From: Flaccisagitta enflata
Taxonomy: Eukaryota > Chaetognatha > Sagittoidea > Aphragmophora
DNA length: 64,000 nt
Reading direction: 5' to 3'
Assembly: GCA_965153355.1 (NCBI GenBank)
Contig: OZ231126.1
Location: 3,038,001 to 3,102,000 of the forward strand
Position 1 is the stretch's first letter, and every line of letters begins with the position of its first letter. Of the stretch, positions 23,101 to 29,720 are shown one piece after another. The translations under genes were made by a program, and so were the position numbers. Below the pieces are notes generated by a model. It made no database searches. It had not been told where the DNA came from and worked only from the letters and a program-made list of their open reading frames with translations.

Positions 23101-26100
23101 AAAAATATAAAAAGATGTTAAAAATCATAGCTCAAAACTATGATCAAGAATTCTTGGCGTCATCTGAAAGAGGAGAATTAGTTCTTTCTTAGCTATTAAT
23201 TTCATGCGTAGTCCTGTTCTGCCCCCAAAATGTATCAACTTCCCCAAAGGACTCATAAGACAAAGAGAAATCCGTTTTTTTCTGCAGGACTCAAAAAGAC
23301 CGAAGGGACTTCGTCTCTTCGACTTTTTTCCAAATTACCTTATACCGTGCATTAATCATGTTAATGCATGAAATATTATCATAAGAAAATCATAGAAAAA
23401 TATTAAGGACATGCTAAAAACATTTCAGGCTGGAATTTGCAAAAATTTAACAACTCCCCAGCCTCAGCAAAAAATTACTGGTCCTTATATAAAAAAAAGT
23501 GTATTGTAATAACGAACACTTTAGATAATTTGTATATGTGTGTAGAGGGGTGGGGATTGGGTATGAATGATGGTTGGACGCTCATGCCCACCCGCCCACC
23601 TGGATTTTGTTACCACGCGTCAGGTTTTGATACTTCACATGGCAAAACTTAGAAGTATCCCTCTACCCTTCTAACATAATGTCGAGGAGCAAAAATCATA
23701 GAGAATGAGCGGTTTCCTTTTTTGGGCAGCAGCCCTGGAGAGGTTGCTGACCTATGATTCCTGACAGGGCAATTTTGCTGATGAGCTTTCTTTGTCCACC
23801 ACCCTTAAGCATTAAATCAGTCTCCTCAGACCCCAAATCTAGCCTCTCAAAGACTCAAACCTCAAATCAGGCCTCTCAGACCCTAGATCAGGCCTCTCAG
23901 AACCTAAATTGGTCCTCTCAGACCCAGAATCAGTCCTCTCAGTCACAAACCCCAAATTGGGCCTCCAATTTAAATCAGTATCCTCAGACCCCAAATCAGG
24001 CCTCCCAGACCTCAAATCAGGCCTCTCAGACCCCAAATCAGGCCTATCAGGCAGTATCAGGCCCCATGTCAGACTTCTCAAACCCCAAATAAAACCTCAC
24101 AGATCCTTAATTAAACCTCATACACAGGCCTGAATTTAGAGCGTTCCCGTGTGCCTGATGCACTCTGTTTTGCTGTCGGGCACGCTGGTTTTACTAATGG
24201 CCTGCCCGGCTGGACTAACAAATTTTTAAAAGAATTACAATTTTTCATTTCTTTATGTAGAGATCAATCATCGATTTTTGATAAAGTTTATAGATTTGTT
24301 CAATCATAATTCAAGCATACATTCATTTTGCCAGTTATCAATCCATTCATGCATTCATTCATTCATTCATACATTCCTTTACATTCCTTTTGGGCAGCAG
24401 CCCCAAAGCTGACAAAGCCCTATAAAACACAGGACTTTTTTTTGTTCATCCATCCATCCATCTGTCTGTTCGTTCATTCATCCCCCCCTTCATCAGGCCC
24501 CTCAGGTCTCAAATCCAGCCTGTCAGGCCTCAAATCCAGCCTCTCATGCCACAAATCTGGCCTCTCAGACCAAAAATTTGGCCTCTCAGGCCTCAAATCC
24601 AAATTCTCAGGCCACAAACCTGGCCTCAAGCCTCAAATTTTGCCTCTCAGGCCTCAAATCGGCCATCTAAACCTCAATTTACTGCTCTCAGGCTTCAAAT
24701 CAGTCCTCTGGCCTTTCAAGCCTTAATTCAGCTCTCTCGAGCTTTCAATAGGCATTCTCAGACGTTACATCAGCTTTCTTAGACCTCATTTTAGGCTCTT
24801 GAATGCCTTCAGTCAGCCCTATATAGCATCGCACTCACCTCTTCAGGTAGGATGAACAAAAGTCCCCCTGTGTTCTACAGGACTTTGTTCCCTTTGGGGC
24901 CGCTGCCCCTAACTCAAATTTACAATCACTCAAAGCAGAGCAACGGGTATCGCTAACCACATATTGCCCTTGGGCGACCTGTTTCTCCCTATTCTACAGG
25001 ATGTATGATATTAAAATGAAGTTGCATCTCTGAAAACATTTATCTAAAAGGAAAACTCAATGTCCAGAGTTAATTGTTGATAGATCAAATTTCCATTTTC
25101 ACATTCATTTATTTCTCCATTTGTTTGTTTATTTGTTTTGTCATTTATTTATCAAGGGTAATTCTGAATTAATGGGAATGTTTTGATCAATCATTATGGG
25201 CTTTCGGGAAAAAAACTAGCATCATCTTTCATCACTTTTTAGTTGCGGACACGCAACTCTATAAGAGGCTTTGTCCGTCTGTCCGTTGGTCGGTCGGTCG
25301 GTTGGTCGTGGTGATCGAGTTGAGAATGATGAAAAACGCGCATTTACCTACCCTGCACGGTCCGCAACTGATGGCCGTGTATCCGGCCTTGTTTGTTGAT
25401 TCTTTACTAAATATTAACACAAATGCTGGGGGTTCACTATTAGGGTGGTCACGAAATAGAGTCGAATTTAAAAAAATGATATACTCTAGTTTTGCATAAA
25501 TGTACCAAATAGAAGAGGTTTTCCCACAAGTAGAAGTCTGAATTTGAAGATTAAACCATGGCGGCAAAACTATAGGCTTCCTATGGCAATAAAAAAAATC
25601 CCCATAGCAACGCATGGTTTTTGCCCAACAAAAATTTCTTATTTGATTATTTTTTAAGCTTGTGAAAATCCTTCTGTGGACATTTGTGCAAAGGAGGCTC
25701 AAGTATAATAATATATGAGGTGACCCAAAACTGGACCCTATTCCTGTTGCAATGTATTGTTTGTATGATGGAGTCTAAAGTAAATTTAGAAATAAGGTGG
25801 AAAACAGGGCACGCCTATTTTCTGCCAGGCACACTAAAGTTGTGAGGAGCGTGCCCGGCGTGCATGCTCAACAAAATAATTACATTTAGGCCTACTTTTA
25901 CACCCCAGATCAGGCCTCTCAGACCCTAAAGCAAGCCTTTAGGACCCCAAATAAGGCCTCAAATTAAGCCTATCAGTCCCCATATCGGCTACTTAGGCCC
26001 TAAAATCAGGTCTCCTAACCTCAAACCATACTCATAAGCTCCAAATACACATTCAAAAACCCAAAACAAAGTTGCCCTGTGTGGAATCATAAGTCATCAG

Positions 26101-29100
26101 CTCCTTCAGGACTGCTACCCCATTATATTACCTCAATACCACAATATCTAATGATATCAATAAGGCATCGAGAACCGCTGACCATAATGACGCTTGTGCG
26201 GCCTGTTAAAAATTCTTTTCTTAAGATATCAGAGTATAAACTTTAAAAGAGCTTACTTAAAAAACAGATTAGGAATTCTATGAAGTTCGTACTCGCTTTT
26301 TATTTATATCACTGCATCATGCTAATTCGGTCCTATAGATCTTTTTTTTAAAACAGAATAACAACAACTTTTAATAAAAGAAAAATGATAAGGGTCCTAA
26401 AATCAACATTTGGTAAAAACAGTGAGCTAAAAGAAGCACCCAAGCGGCACGTATTTCTGTTCTTCTTTATCCTTTGGAATATGAGAGAGAGAAACTAGAA
26501 AAGGGTACAAACCTTAATACTGCAGAGGGTGTCAGCATTACGCCATGGTTGCCAAATATTGAACCATCATTCTTCTCAGTCATGTTCACCTACCAGTAAC
26601 AAAGAAGTACGCGGTACTGATTACATAGCTGACTTACTTTTGACAGAAAGAAAGTGAAAATATGAGACCGAAAAAAGAGAATTAGCAAGAAGCAGAAGGA
26701 CAGAAAATAAGAAAATAAGAAAAAAAAAAAGAAAAAAAGAAAAAAAGAAAAAAAGAAGCAAAAAGAGACATGGTCATATAGGTGATTCAGGCCGACAGCA
26801 TGTGAGCGTTACGTTGAGGAGAATTCACTTTTTTCATGGGGGGACTGAAAGTAGGGCCTGTACTTTTTTGTTTTGATTTAAAAAGTGTATTGTAAAAATT
26901 TCAGAGGTGTAAATGCCCTTAAACAATTGCCATATTGCACCTGAAAAATGGCTCATCCTTAAGGGAACCAAAACTTCAAAATAGTTTTTTTCTCAAATCT
27001 GAGGCCAGAGATTCAGATTCCTTGTAAAAAATTAAGTGAGATACCATATTTTCTTTTTTCAAAATTTTGTTTTTAAGCTGAAAAAATGCAAAAAACCTCC
27101 GAAAAACCTTAGTTTTTTAAAATGAGAGTTTTTTTTGTTTGAAGTTGCTCTTATCAATTTTAAGCAATGAAACGCACTTTACACAACAACAAGAGTTTTT
27201 CATGAGGAGTTCGATTCCGGCCTCAGTTGAGAGAAAAATGATTTTGAAATTTTGGTATCCTTAAGGCTGAGCGAATTCTCAAATACGATATGACAAAGCT
27301 GAGCGAATTCTCATATACGATATGACAATTGTTTAAAAACATTTACTTTGCTGCAATTTTTAGAATATATTACTTACATCAAATAAAAAAAATCTAGGCC
27401 CTCCTCTCAGTCCACGCATGAAAAAAAATGTTATCTCCTTAGCATAGTGAACGTTCCCGACCAACCGACGGACACGGCCTATGAATCTTGTACACGTCTC
27501 GAAAAAAAGAAAAAAAGATGGAAGGAAGGAAAGAAGGTAAGAAGGAAAGAAAGAACGAAAGTGACCAGAATAGAAAAAGTCAAGGAGAGAAACTAACCAA
27601 GAGACTTTTGTCAAAACACTCTTCTCTGCACTTAGCCTACCGTGACGCATAAATTGTCGATTAGCTCAAACAACTCTTTCGTTTTAAAGTCCATAATCTT
27701 AGCCACTTCCATGCCGTCAGACATTGATACAACCGACCCTAAAAAGTCATGACACGGCCCATAAATAGGCATAAATAGGCCGCTTTGTTAGCGGAAAGGT
27801 AGGTAGGTAGGTAGGTTATCCAGCAGTTAAACTAACTTAGGAAGAAACCCCCTCGAAAACTTCCGCATCACGTACTTCTTGCCCCATTACAGCTGGGCTC
27901 AATTTGGGCATCCCAAAGAAAATTCATTTCCACGCACTTTTCACGTTCCACTGGCGTAATTAGAGCCCGGTCTAAATGGAAAATTGATTTGGACTTGATC
28001 TAGGCACTCCGTAATCAATGCTCTAGTTGCATAGAATTAATTGCTGCAGTGATGAGATAAATTTCTTCTACAGTAATTCTATACAACTATAGCATTGATT
28101 ACGGAGCGCCTAGATCAAGTCCAAATTGATTTTCCGAGTAGATTGGGCTTTAGTTATACAAATCGAACATAAAAGTGCTTGGGAATCATTTTTAGTTGCG
28201 GACACGCCTTGTTCTTTTGAATGCCCACATTGTGCCCACTCTAATACAGAGTCACCTCCCGTTTAGTCCCTCTCCGACATATATTCAGCCCGCAAGGCTC
28301 CACCCGGGGTGCACCCCTATCATATCCCTGATCTGACCGGTGACCCGCGTCGTTTTGCTAAAGTTCGGTTGAGACAGCCATGAAGTCAATTAAATCATTT
28401 AACTCCCCGAGCCGTACCTTTTTGCTCATGTTCGTTGTACCATTCTTCGATTAGAACGGTTTTTTTGTTAAATAAATCATTAAACTCGACGATAGCGTGG
28501 AACTCCTGCGGCAGAGATGGACGCTCGGGCTGATGGGAGAAACTCGCGCCATCGACGGGACCAGCCGAAATTTCCCCGACGGTGGCGGAACTCTATGACA
28601 TAGCGGTTGAGATAGATCAGAGTCTTGCACTTATTTCTGCATCCCAAAAATGGCATAATTTCTAGAACAAGAATCGATTACAAAATTGTTCACCGTCACA
28701 CTTTACCATATATATATATCTATATAATCATGGAAATAAATTATTTCATTTGCTTGCATTGTGCTGTCCTAATTTTCACTTGCGGGACACGCAACACCAT
28801 AAGAGGCTCTGTCCGTCCGTTGGTCCGTCCAATCATGAGCACAGGTTGAAAAGTGGAGAAACAAGCGTCTTAAATGCTCTGTATACATGTGTGTGTTGGG
28901 TGAAAGACCTGGGGTGTCGATTGGGGTAGGGTGCCCCTGCCCACCCATCCGCAACAATATTGTGAACCCGCGTCATTTGTTGACTTTTGATATCGCTACA
29001 TGTTTCTTACATGTGAATAAATATGATATTGCATCTAGCGAGGAAATGGATGACCCATTTTACCAATTGTGTCCCATCTAACTCCACCCTACCCTATCAT

Positions 29101-29224
29101 CCAGAGTTGGCGACAATGCGGTGACGCCAACGATCAGTGACAGTGCTAAAACCGTGTAAAACGACGATGCGAAATTGCGAAGCTGGAGCAAATGTTTGTC
29201 CCCCATCATTTCGCAGTTTTCCAT
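8501..29224 (-). CDS. Secreted, putatively GPI-anchored LolA-like/DUF7959 protein, complete 15-exon gene
   Basis: Exons in order: 29093-29224, 28418-28529, 27641-27738, 26513-26589, 21373-21590, 20861-20930, 20302-20422, 18681-18849, 17910-17987, 17521-17619, 17232-17321, 12660-12836, 11663-11851, 11063-11235, 8501-8719. All junctions are GT-AG and all phases join, giving 2,022 nt (673 aa plus stop). Seen: a signal peptide (hydrophobic residues about 20-36), two related beta-rich repeats (about 45-250 and 260-470), a third domain (about 475-600), a Thr/Pro stalk (602-645) and a C-terminal hydrophobic tail ending at the stop. From family knowledge this matches the animal LolA-like repeats plus DUF7959 architecture. 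Its function is uncharacterised; the bacterial LolA fold suggests lipid binding. GPI anchoring is inferred from the tail. The start is the ATG that opens the signal peptide. Introns are crowded with transposons. From exon 11 rightwards it lies in the palindrome and recurs at 48,699-60,756. Confidence 0.88.
8895..9441. mobile_element. hAT-like non-autonomous element, copy 2
   Basis: CAGCGATGTATGG and CCATACATCGCTG termini, flanked by a perfect 8-bp duplication TGTCCGTC (8887-8894 and 9442-9449). Similar over its length to 7136-7752, with a shorter GA run. It sits in the last intron of the LolA-like gene. Confidence 0.85.
9450..9990. other. Intron sequence, nothing recognised
   Basis: Part of the LolA-like intron between exons 14 and 15. 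No repeat family, exon or RNA gene is apparent. Confidence 0.4.
10030..10810 (+). mobile_element. Array-bearing fold-back family member
   Basis: A 21-bp array (CAAATCCAGCTAAAATGGGC-like) at about 10,090-10,245 gives way to CCTCAGAGACCCAGATCCTG-like units to about 10,500. Then comes (GGAC)n (10,630-10,670), then the end module CCCCCTGTGTTCTACAGGAC, GGGGCCGCTGCCC and ACGGGTACCGCTAACCAC. It lies in the last LolA-like intron. Confidence 0.75.
11063..11235 (-). CDS. LolA-like gene exon 14: DUF7959-like, second half
   Basis: Acceptor TTCTCTGTCAG, donor GTGAGG. Encodes IGQLGYPDIQLANATAKLEE and FVMRLVIEDSNSIFISPVKD, ending RPGGK in phase 0, which fits the stalk exon. Coding density and phase support it strongly. 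Confidence 0.88.
11282..11547. mobile_element. MITE with GC-rich terminal inverted repeats and TA duplication
   Basis: Left end CCGTATTTTCTCTAAAAAGC and right end GCTTTTTAGAGAAAATACGG are exact complements. TA flanks both sides (11280-11281, 11548-11549). The 266-bp element carries C homopolymers of 7-8 just inside the left end. TA target sites suggest the Tc1/mariner/pogo group. It is in a LolA-like intron. Confidence 0.85.
11663..11851 (-). CDS. LolA-like gene exon 13: DUF7959-like, first half
   Basis: Phase 1 in and out. Encodes NDGKLVGLIDDNINAFKEAL and RISNILIDDDDEFVYVLFSM, then EAPLPGTGG at the donor. An alternating helix-strand pattern with an acidic DDDDEF turn. Confidence 0.88.
11951..12484. 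mobile_element. Decayed fold-back MITE (CAGTAGATGTCG family)
   Basis: Left arm GCAGATGTCGTCTAGATTTG to about 12,230, right arm ending AAGTCTACTGTATA. Arms share GGATGCTTTATTG/AATAAATTATT and the AAACACATTTCCATG motif in inverse order. Same family as 13,532-14,734. It lies in the LolA-like intron between exons 12 and 13. Confidence 0.7.
12660..12836 (-). CDS. LolA-like gene exon 12: end of second repeat
   Basis: Acceptor after CACCGACAG, donor GTAACT. Encodes VTLEHNVPMQMITYRNNFPD, then VWNFHDFDSEKISILNFDIQ, SCF and FQFSIAG. The VWNFHDF segment parallels VYEYVKWEPG in the first repeat. Phases 1/1 fit exons 11 and 13. Confidence 0.87.
12943..13089 (+). repeat. End-word element, AGTCGCGGAC subfamily
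   Basis: CAAGGCCGGATACACGGCC start, 5' word AGTCGCGGAC (12968-12977) and 3' word GTCCGCGACT (13075-13084), exact complements. Contains GACAGACGGACGGACAGAC. Just upstream (12,845-12,925) the 27/33-bp unit GATGATGAAGAGAGATTTTGC is repeated three times. Confidence 0.8.
13090..13531. other. Intron sequence, nothing recognised
   Basis: AT-rich sequence with a short ATTATTATCTAGATT repeat near 13,370. No exon or element ends are evident. Confidence 0.4.
13532..14734. mobile_element. Fold-back MITE with TA duplication spanning the palindrome's window edge
   Basis: Terminal repeats CAGTAGATGTCGTCTAGACT and its complement, flanked by TA (13530-13531, 14735-14736): Tc1/mariner-like. The first arm runs to about 13,742; an inner insert includes a (CAAAA)n run at 14,055-14,125; the second arm runs from 14,345. 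The outermost base of the left palindrome arm that can be matched in this window (about 13,970) is inside it. Confidence 0.8.
14815..15450. mobile_element. Fold-back element with 21-bp core
   Basis: Left end GTGGTACCCGATGCCTTGC and GGGCAGTGGCTCCAAAGGGG, then a CTCCTC tract. A 21-bp core of TTGAGGCCCAAATCCCACCC-like units flips orientation near 15,240. Then come a GGAGGA tract and the right end TTTGGGGCCACTGC, GGGCACGGGTACCGCTGACC. A clean example of the array-bearing fold-back family. Right-arm copy 62,523-63,155. Confidence 0.8.
15556..15665 (+). repeat. Solo end module of the fold-back family
   Basis: TTGCCCCTGTCCTACAGGAC, then GGGCCCTTTGGGGCCGCAGC, resembles the end modules at 2,104-2,150 and 10,675-10,721 but has no array next to it. 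Confidence 0.5.
15713..15841 (+). repeat. End-word element, AGGTGCGAC subfamily
   Basis: GGCCAAGTAGGCCAATA start, 5' word AGGTGCGAC (15736-15744) and 3' word GTCGCACCT (15828-15836) followed by AAAAA: exact complements. The tract is GAGCGACCGACCAACGGAC. Right-arm copy about 62,138-62,266. Confidence 0.75.
15901..16664. mobile_element. 764-bp fold-back MITE with TA duplication
   Basis: Ends CAGGGAATACCGCGTC and GGCGGGGTATTCCCTG, inner arms AAAAGAAAACGA and complement, flanked by TA (15899-15900, 16665-16666). No coding sequence. Right-arm copy 61,324-62,076. Confidence 0.85.
16670..17230. other. Intron sequence, nothing recognised
   Basis: Contains several AGCTAGATTNTCTAG-like short inverted words near 16,690-16,770 and otherwise ordinary AT-rich intron sequence of the LolA-like gene. 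Confidence 0.35.
17232..17321 (-). CDS. LolA-like gene exon 11
   Basis: Encodes KRFPDPEGPPMSNEVYEWYI, then LAGEWQAIEG, phase 1/1. It matches the WYF-type strand of the first repeat (ILWYFDNKDRW). The right-arm copy reads LTGEW, a single-residue difference. Confidence 0.88.
17521..17619 (-). CDS. LolA-like gene exon 10
   Basis: Encodes MKNPMEIFHPEDSEFQYVGR and RYLRDTEVHVWIG. It aligns with ETYVGEDEARGIPCHLW of repeat 1, but the cysteine there is a valine here (TEVHVW). Confidence 0.9.
17779..17870 (+). repeat. (CT)n microsatellite
   Basis: About 90 bp of almost pure CT, 40 bp from the 3' side of exon 9. In the right arm the equivalent position (60,147-60,210) is (GA)n then (GAA)n. Confidence 0.95.
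17910..17987 (-). CDS. LolA-like gene exon 9, variable between arms
   Basis: 78 nt, phases 1/1, hemmed in by CT and GA/GAA microsatellites. Left copy reads NCLDLPSAGLNWMYCPPFAG; the right copy at 60019-60096 reads NCSIRFLRDSIDVRPPFAG. Lengths are equal because two small indels cancel. Which is correct cannot be told here. Confidence 0.75.
18016..18100 (+). repeat. (GAA)n(GA)n microsatellite
   Basis: GAA triplets then GA dinucleotides, ending in GACAGACAGACAGA. Starts about 25 bp beyond the acceptor of exon 9. Confidence 0.95.
18681..18849 (-). CDS. LolA-like gene exon 8: start of second repeat
   Basis: Acceptor TTTTTGTGGCAG, donor GTGAAA. Encodes FWYDQPRLLARYDHIPTMVF and REIHDFRTGLAYTIDQIKG. 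IHDFRTGLAY parallels IMDFKTKELF of repeat 1. Confidence 0.92.
19017..19239 (+). repeat. End-word element, GATGCGTCCAC subfamily
   Basis: ACAAGTACCCCGGGGGTACA start, 5' word GATGCGTCCAC (19038-19048) and 3' word GTGGACGCATC (19223-19233) followed by TAAAAA, exact complements. An internal ATGATGCAATATTGCATCA inverted repeat is present. Right-arm copy about 58,729-58,951. Confidence 0.75.
19249..19366 (+). repeat. End-word element with mismatched ends
   Basis: ACAAGGCCAATAAGGTGCACC start, a GACCAACCGACAAACAGACC tract and an end in GGCGCGCCC plus a run of A. The end words no longer pair fully, so this looks like an older copy of the AGGTGCGAC subfamily. Confidence 0.6.
19460..19690 (+). repeat. 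Decayed end-word element with (CA)n
   Basis: GTTGCGGACTGGTGGGCAGG and a late GGACTAACGGACGGATCAAG tract mark the family. A (CA)n run at 19,550-19,575 interrupts it. The 3' hairpin is degraded. Confidence 0.5.
20083..20275 (+). repeat. (GT)n microsatellite with TTTGTA interruptions
   Basis: Pure GT gives way to GTGTGTTTGTAT higher-order units. It begins about 27 bp from the donor side of exon 7 (20302-20422). The right-arm copy (57,712-57,896) is slightly shorter. Confidence 0.95.
20302..20422 (-). CDS. LolA-like gene exon 7
   Basis: Acceptor CACATGGCAG, phases 2 to 0. Encodes [20 protein letters not shown], then [16 protein letters not shown]. The VFxxPxGVxC motif followed by a short linker is characteristic of the boundary between repeats in this family. 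Confidence 0.92.
20861..20930 (-). CDS. LolA-like gene exon 6
   Basis: Encodes VEYFSHVYEYVKWEPGLSGD, the HVYEYVxxxPG strand at the end of the first repeat. Phases 1 to 2 match exons 5 and 7. Confidence 0.92.
21185..21315 (+). repeat. End-word element, 3' end degraded
   Basis: ACAAGGCCGGACACTCGGC start and GGCTGGGCAGGGGCAGTAAT are intact. The tract is reduced to ACCAACCGACACAGC and the hairpin is lost. It lies in the intron between exons 5 and 6. Confidence 0.6.
21373..21590 (-). CDS. LolA-like gene exon 5: core of first repeat
   Basis: Largest internal exon. Encodes FGGSLNETYVGEDEARGIPC, HLWKF, MVTILWYFDNKDRWTSPTGK and QIPIAAKWYG. The GIPCxxW and WYF...W...P.G...IP motifs are hallmark positions of the animal LolA-like repeat. 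Confidence 0.94.
21690..22430 (-). repeat. Companion repeat with GA/CT microsatellite, first of tandem pair
   Basis: From AATAAAGGCAGCTAATCGCC through a (GA)n run and GATGGACAGACAGACAG tracts to AAGTCGAAGG-type hairpin sequence and a 3' end of the GATGCGTGTCCGC kind (22,375-22,415). It parallels 22,672-23,335 and, reversed, 1,047-1,800. Confidence 0.6.
22672..23335 (-). repeat. Companion repeat, second of tandem pair
   Basis: Begins AATAAAGGCGGCTCTCGCCG with the same AAAAAAGTCGTAA continuation as at 21,690, then ATTGGATGGACAGACGGACC, and shares the TCATCTGAAAGAGGAGA block with 22,187-22,203. Right-arm copies lie between 54,560 and 56,290. Confidence 0.6.
23725..24975. mobile_element. Two array-bearing fold-back family members side by side
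   Basis: The first opens GGGCAGCAGCCCTGGAGAGG (23,735) with a 21-bp array of CTCAGACCCCAAATCAGGC-like units (23,815-24,120). The second opens GGGCAGCAGCCCCAAAGC (24,388), has (CATT)n and a 21-bp array (CTCAGGCCTCAAATCCAGC-like, 24,495-24,790), and ends CCCCCTGTGTTCTACAGGAC, GGGGCCGCTGCCC, AACGGGTATCGCTAACCAC. Right-arm copy 52,950-54,220. Confidence 0.75.
25236..25393 (-). repeat. End-word element, AGTTGCGGAC subfamily
   Basis: Words AGTTGCGGAC (25241-25250) and GTCCGCAACT (25360-25369) are exact complements. It starts at ACAAGGCCGGATACACGGCC on the minus strand. The right-arm copy 52,528-52,687 keeps the pair and the GACCAACGGACAGACGGAC tract. Confidence 0.8.
25850..26205. mobile_element. 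Degenerate fold-back family member
   Basis: A short degenerate CTCAGACCCTAAAGCAAGC-like array, then GTTGCCCTGTGTGGAATC and CTCCTTCAGGACTGCTACCC, then GCATCGAGAACCGCTGACC. Same order of modules as the intact copies, but eroded. Confidence 0.55.
26513..26589 (-). CDS. LolA-like gene exon 4
   Basis: Acceptor TTACTGGTAG, donor GTTTGT; phases 0 to 2. Encodes VNMTEKNDGSIFGNHGVMLT, then PSAVL. Short but in phase on both sides and identical in the right arm (51332-51408). Confidence 0.82.
26829..27428. mobile_element. 600-bp fold-back MITE
   Basis: Ends TTTTTTCATGGGGGGACTGA and CAGTCCACGCATGAAAAAAA. Long inner arms include CTTAAGGGAACCAAAACTTC against GTATCCTTAAGGCTGAGCG. No coding sequence. Right-arm copy 50,495-51,094. 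Confidence 0.75.
27641..27738 (-). CDS. LolA-like gene exon 3
   Basis: Acceptor CTTTTTAG, donor GTAGGC. Encodes SVVSMSDGMEVAKIMDFKTK, ELFELIDNLCVT: the DxxTxELFxIIDxxC signature of the LolA-like repeat. Phases 1 to 0. Confidence 0.92.
27957..28156. mobile_element. 200-bp MITE, near-perfect inverted repeat
   Basis: Almost the whole element is a hairpin: arms of about 85 bp starting TAATTAGAGCCCGG and sharing GGACTTGATCTAGGC and CCGTAATCAATGC with their complements. Right-arm copy 49,767-49,966. Confidence 0.85.
28189..28212 (-). repeat. 24-bp relic of an end-word element
   Basis: On the minus strand it reads ACAAGGCGTGTCCGCAACTA then AAAA: the family's first six bases fused directly to its last 18. 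Everything between the ends is gone. Same in the right arm (49,711-49,734). Confidence 0.55.
28418..28529 (-). CDS. LolA-like gene exon 2
   Basis: Acceptor TCTCCCATCAG, donor GTACGG. Encodes PERPSLPQEFHAIVEFNDLF, then KKTVLIEEWYNEHEQKG: the LPxxFxxxVE opening of the LolA-like repeat with the ExYxxxxxxG strand. Phases 0 to 1. Confidence 0.93.
28779..28983 (-). repeat. End-word element
   Basis: 3' end TTGCGGGACACGCAAC, tract GTCCGTCCGTTGGTCCGTCC and GCCCCTGCCCACCCATCCGC in reverse order. The end words pair only partly. It lies in intron 1 of the LolA-like gene. Confidence 0.6.
29093..29224 (-). CDS. LolA-like gene exon 1: start codon and signal peptide
   Basis: ATG at 29222-29224, 44 codons, donor GTAGGG. 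The peptide has charged residues, then FYTVLALSLIVGVTA and LSPTLDD: a signal peptide with likely cleavage after GVTA. Identical in the right arm (48699-48830). A second in-frame Met at codons 6-7 could also start translation. Confidence 0.85.
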
Positions 29225-29247
29225 TTATTTTATCCTCAATAAACGCG

Positions 29248-29453
29248 TTTTTAGACGCTAGCCAAGCGACCGAGCAAGAGGCTGTATCCCTGGGAAGATC
29301 GGAAAAGCGAAATTTGGGCCGAAATGAGCATTGCTGCCCCTGCCCTGCTATAGAAGTGCGGCCCTCGCAAACGTAAAACTGCCCACATCCAACGGCATCG
29401 CTGCCCCTGCCCACCCGCAAGCGACTACTCACTTAACGTGTGTACGGCCTTGG
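29248..29453 (-). repeat. End-word element abutting the LolA-like start codon
   Basis: 5' end ACCAAGGCCGTACACACG with AGTCGCTTGCGGGTGGGCAG; GCAGGGGCAGCAATG occurs twice; the 3' end TAGCGTCTAAAAA lies 23 bp upstream of the ATG. The gene's 5' UTR or core promoter must therefore include or adjoin this element. Confidence 0.65.
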
Positions 29454-29720
29454 TTCTTAAAGACGAAGATGAAGGATAGACTCGTCGATGCAAACAGTTT
29501 CTGGCACAACCTGTAGCCTCCTTATCGCCTTTTCTCCGCTCAGCCTCCTTCGAATTATATCTTAAGATAATCTTCGCACGAGCTGAACTGTAATTAGGCG
29601 CTTATCGCTAATTAAGCGCCATTCGCTTATCCTTGGCCTCACATAATCGAAATCAATGAGTTAAGACATTTTTTCAGCCTTAAGGACCTGCTTCTTTGTC
29701 GATAATCCGTTTCGGCTAAA

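Noticed and set aside
23754-24782. Asn/Gln/Ser/Pro-rich repeat proteins
   Set aside because: Further 21-bp arrays inside fold-back elements.
29097-29432. 111-codon open frame on the minus strand
   Set aside because: It runs through a mobile element in the wrong frame; the real coding part there is the 44-codon signal-peptide exon in another frame.
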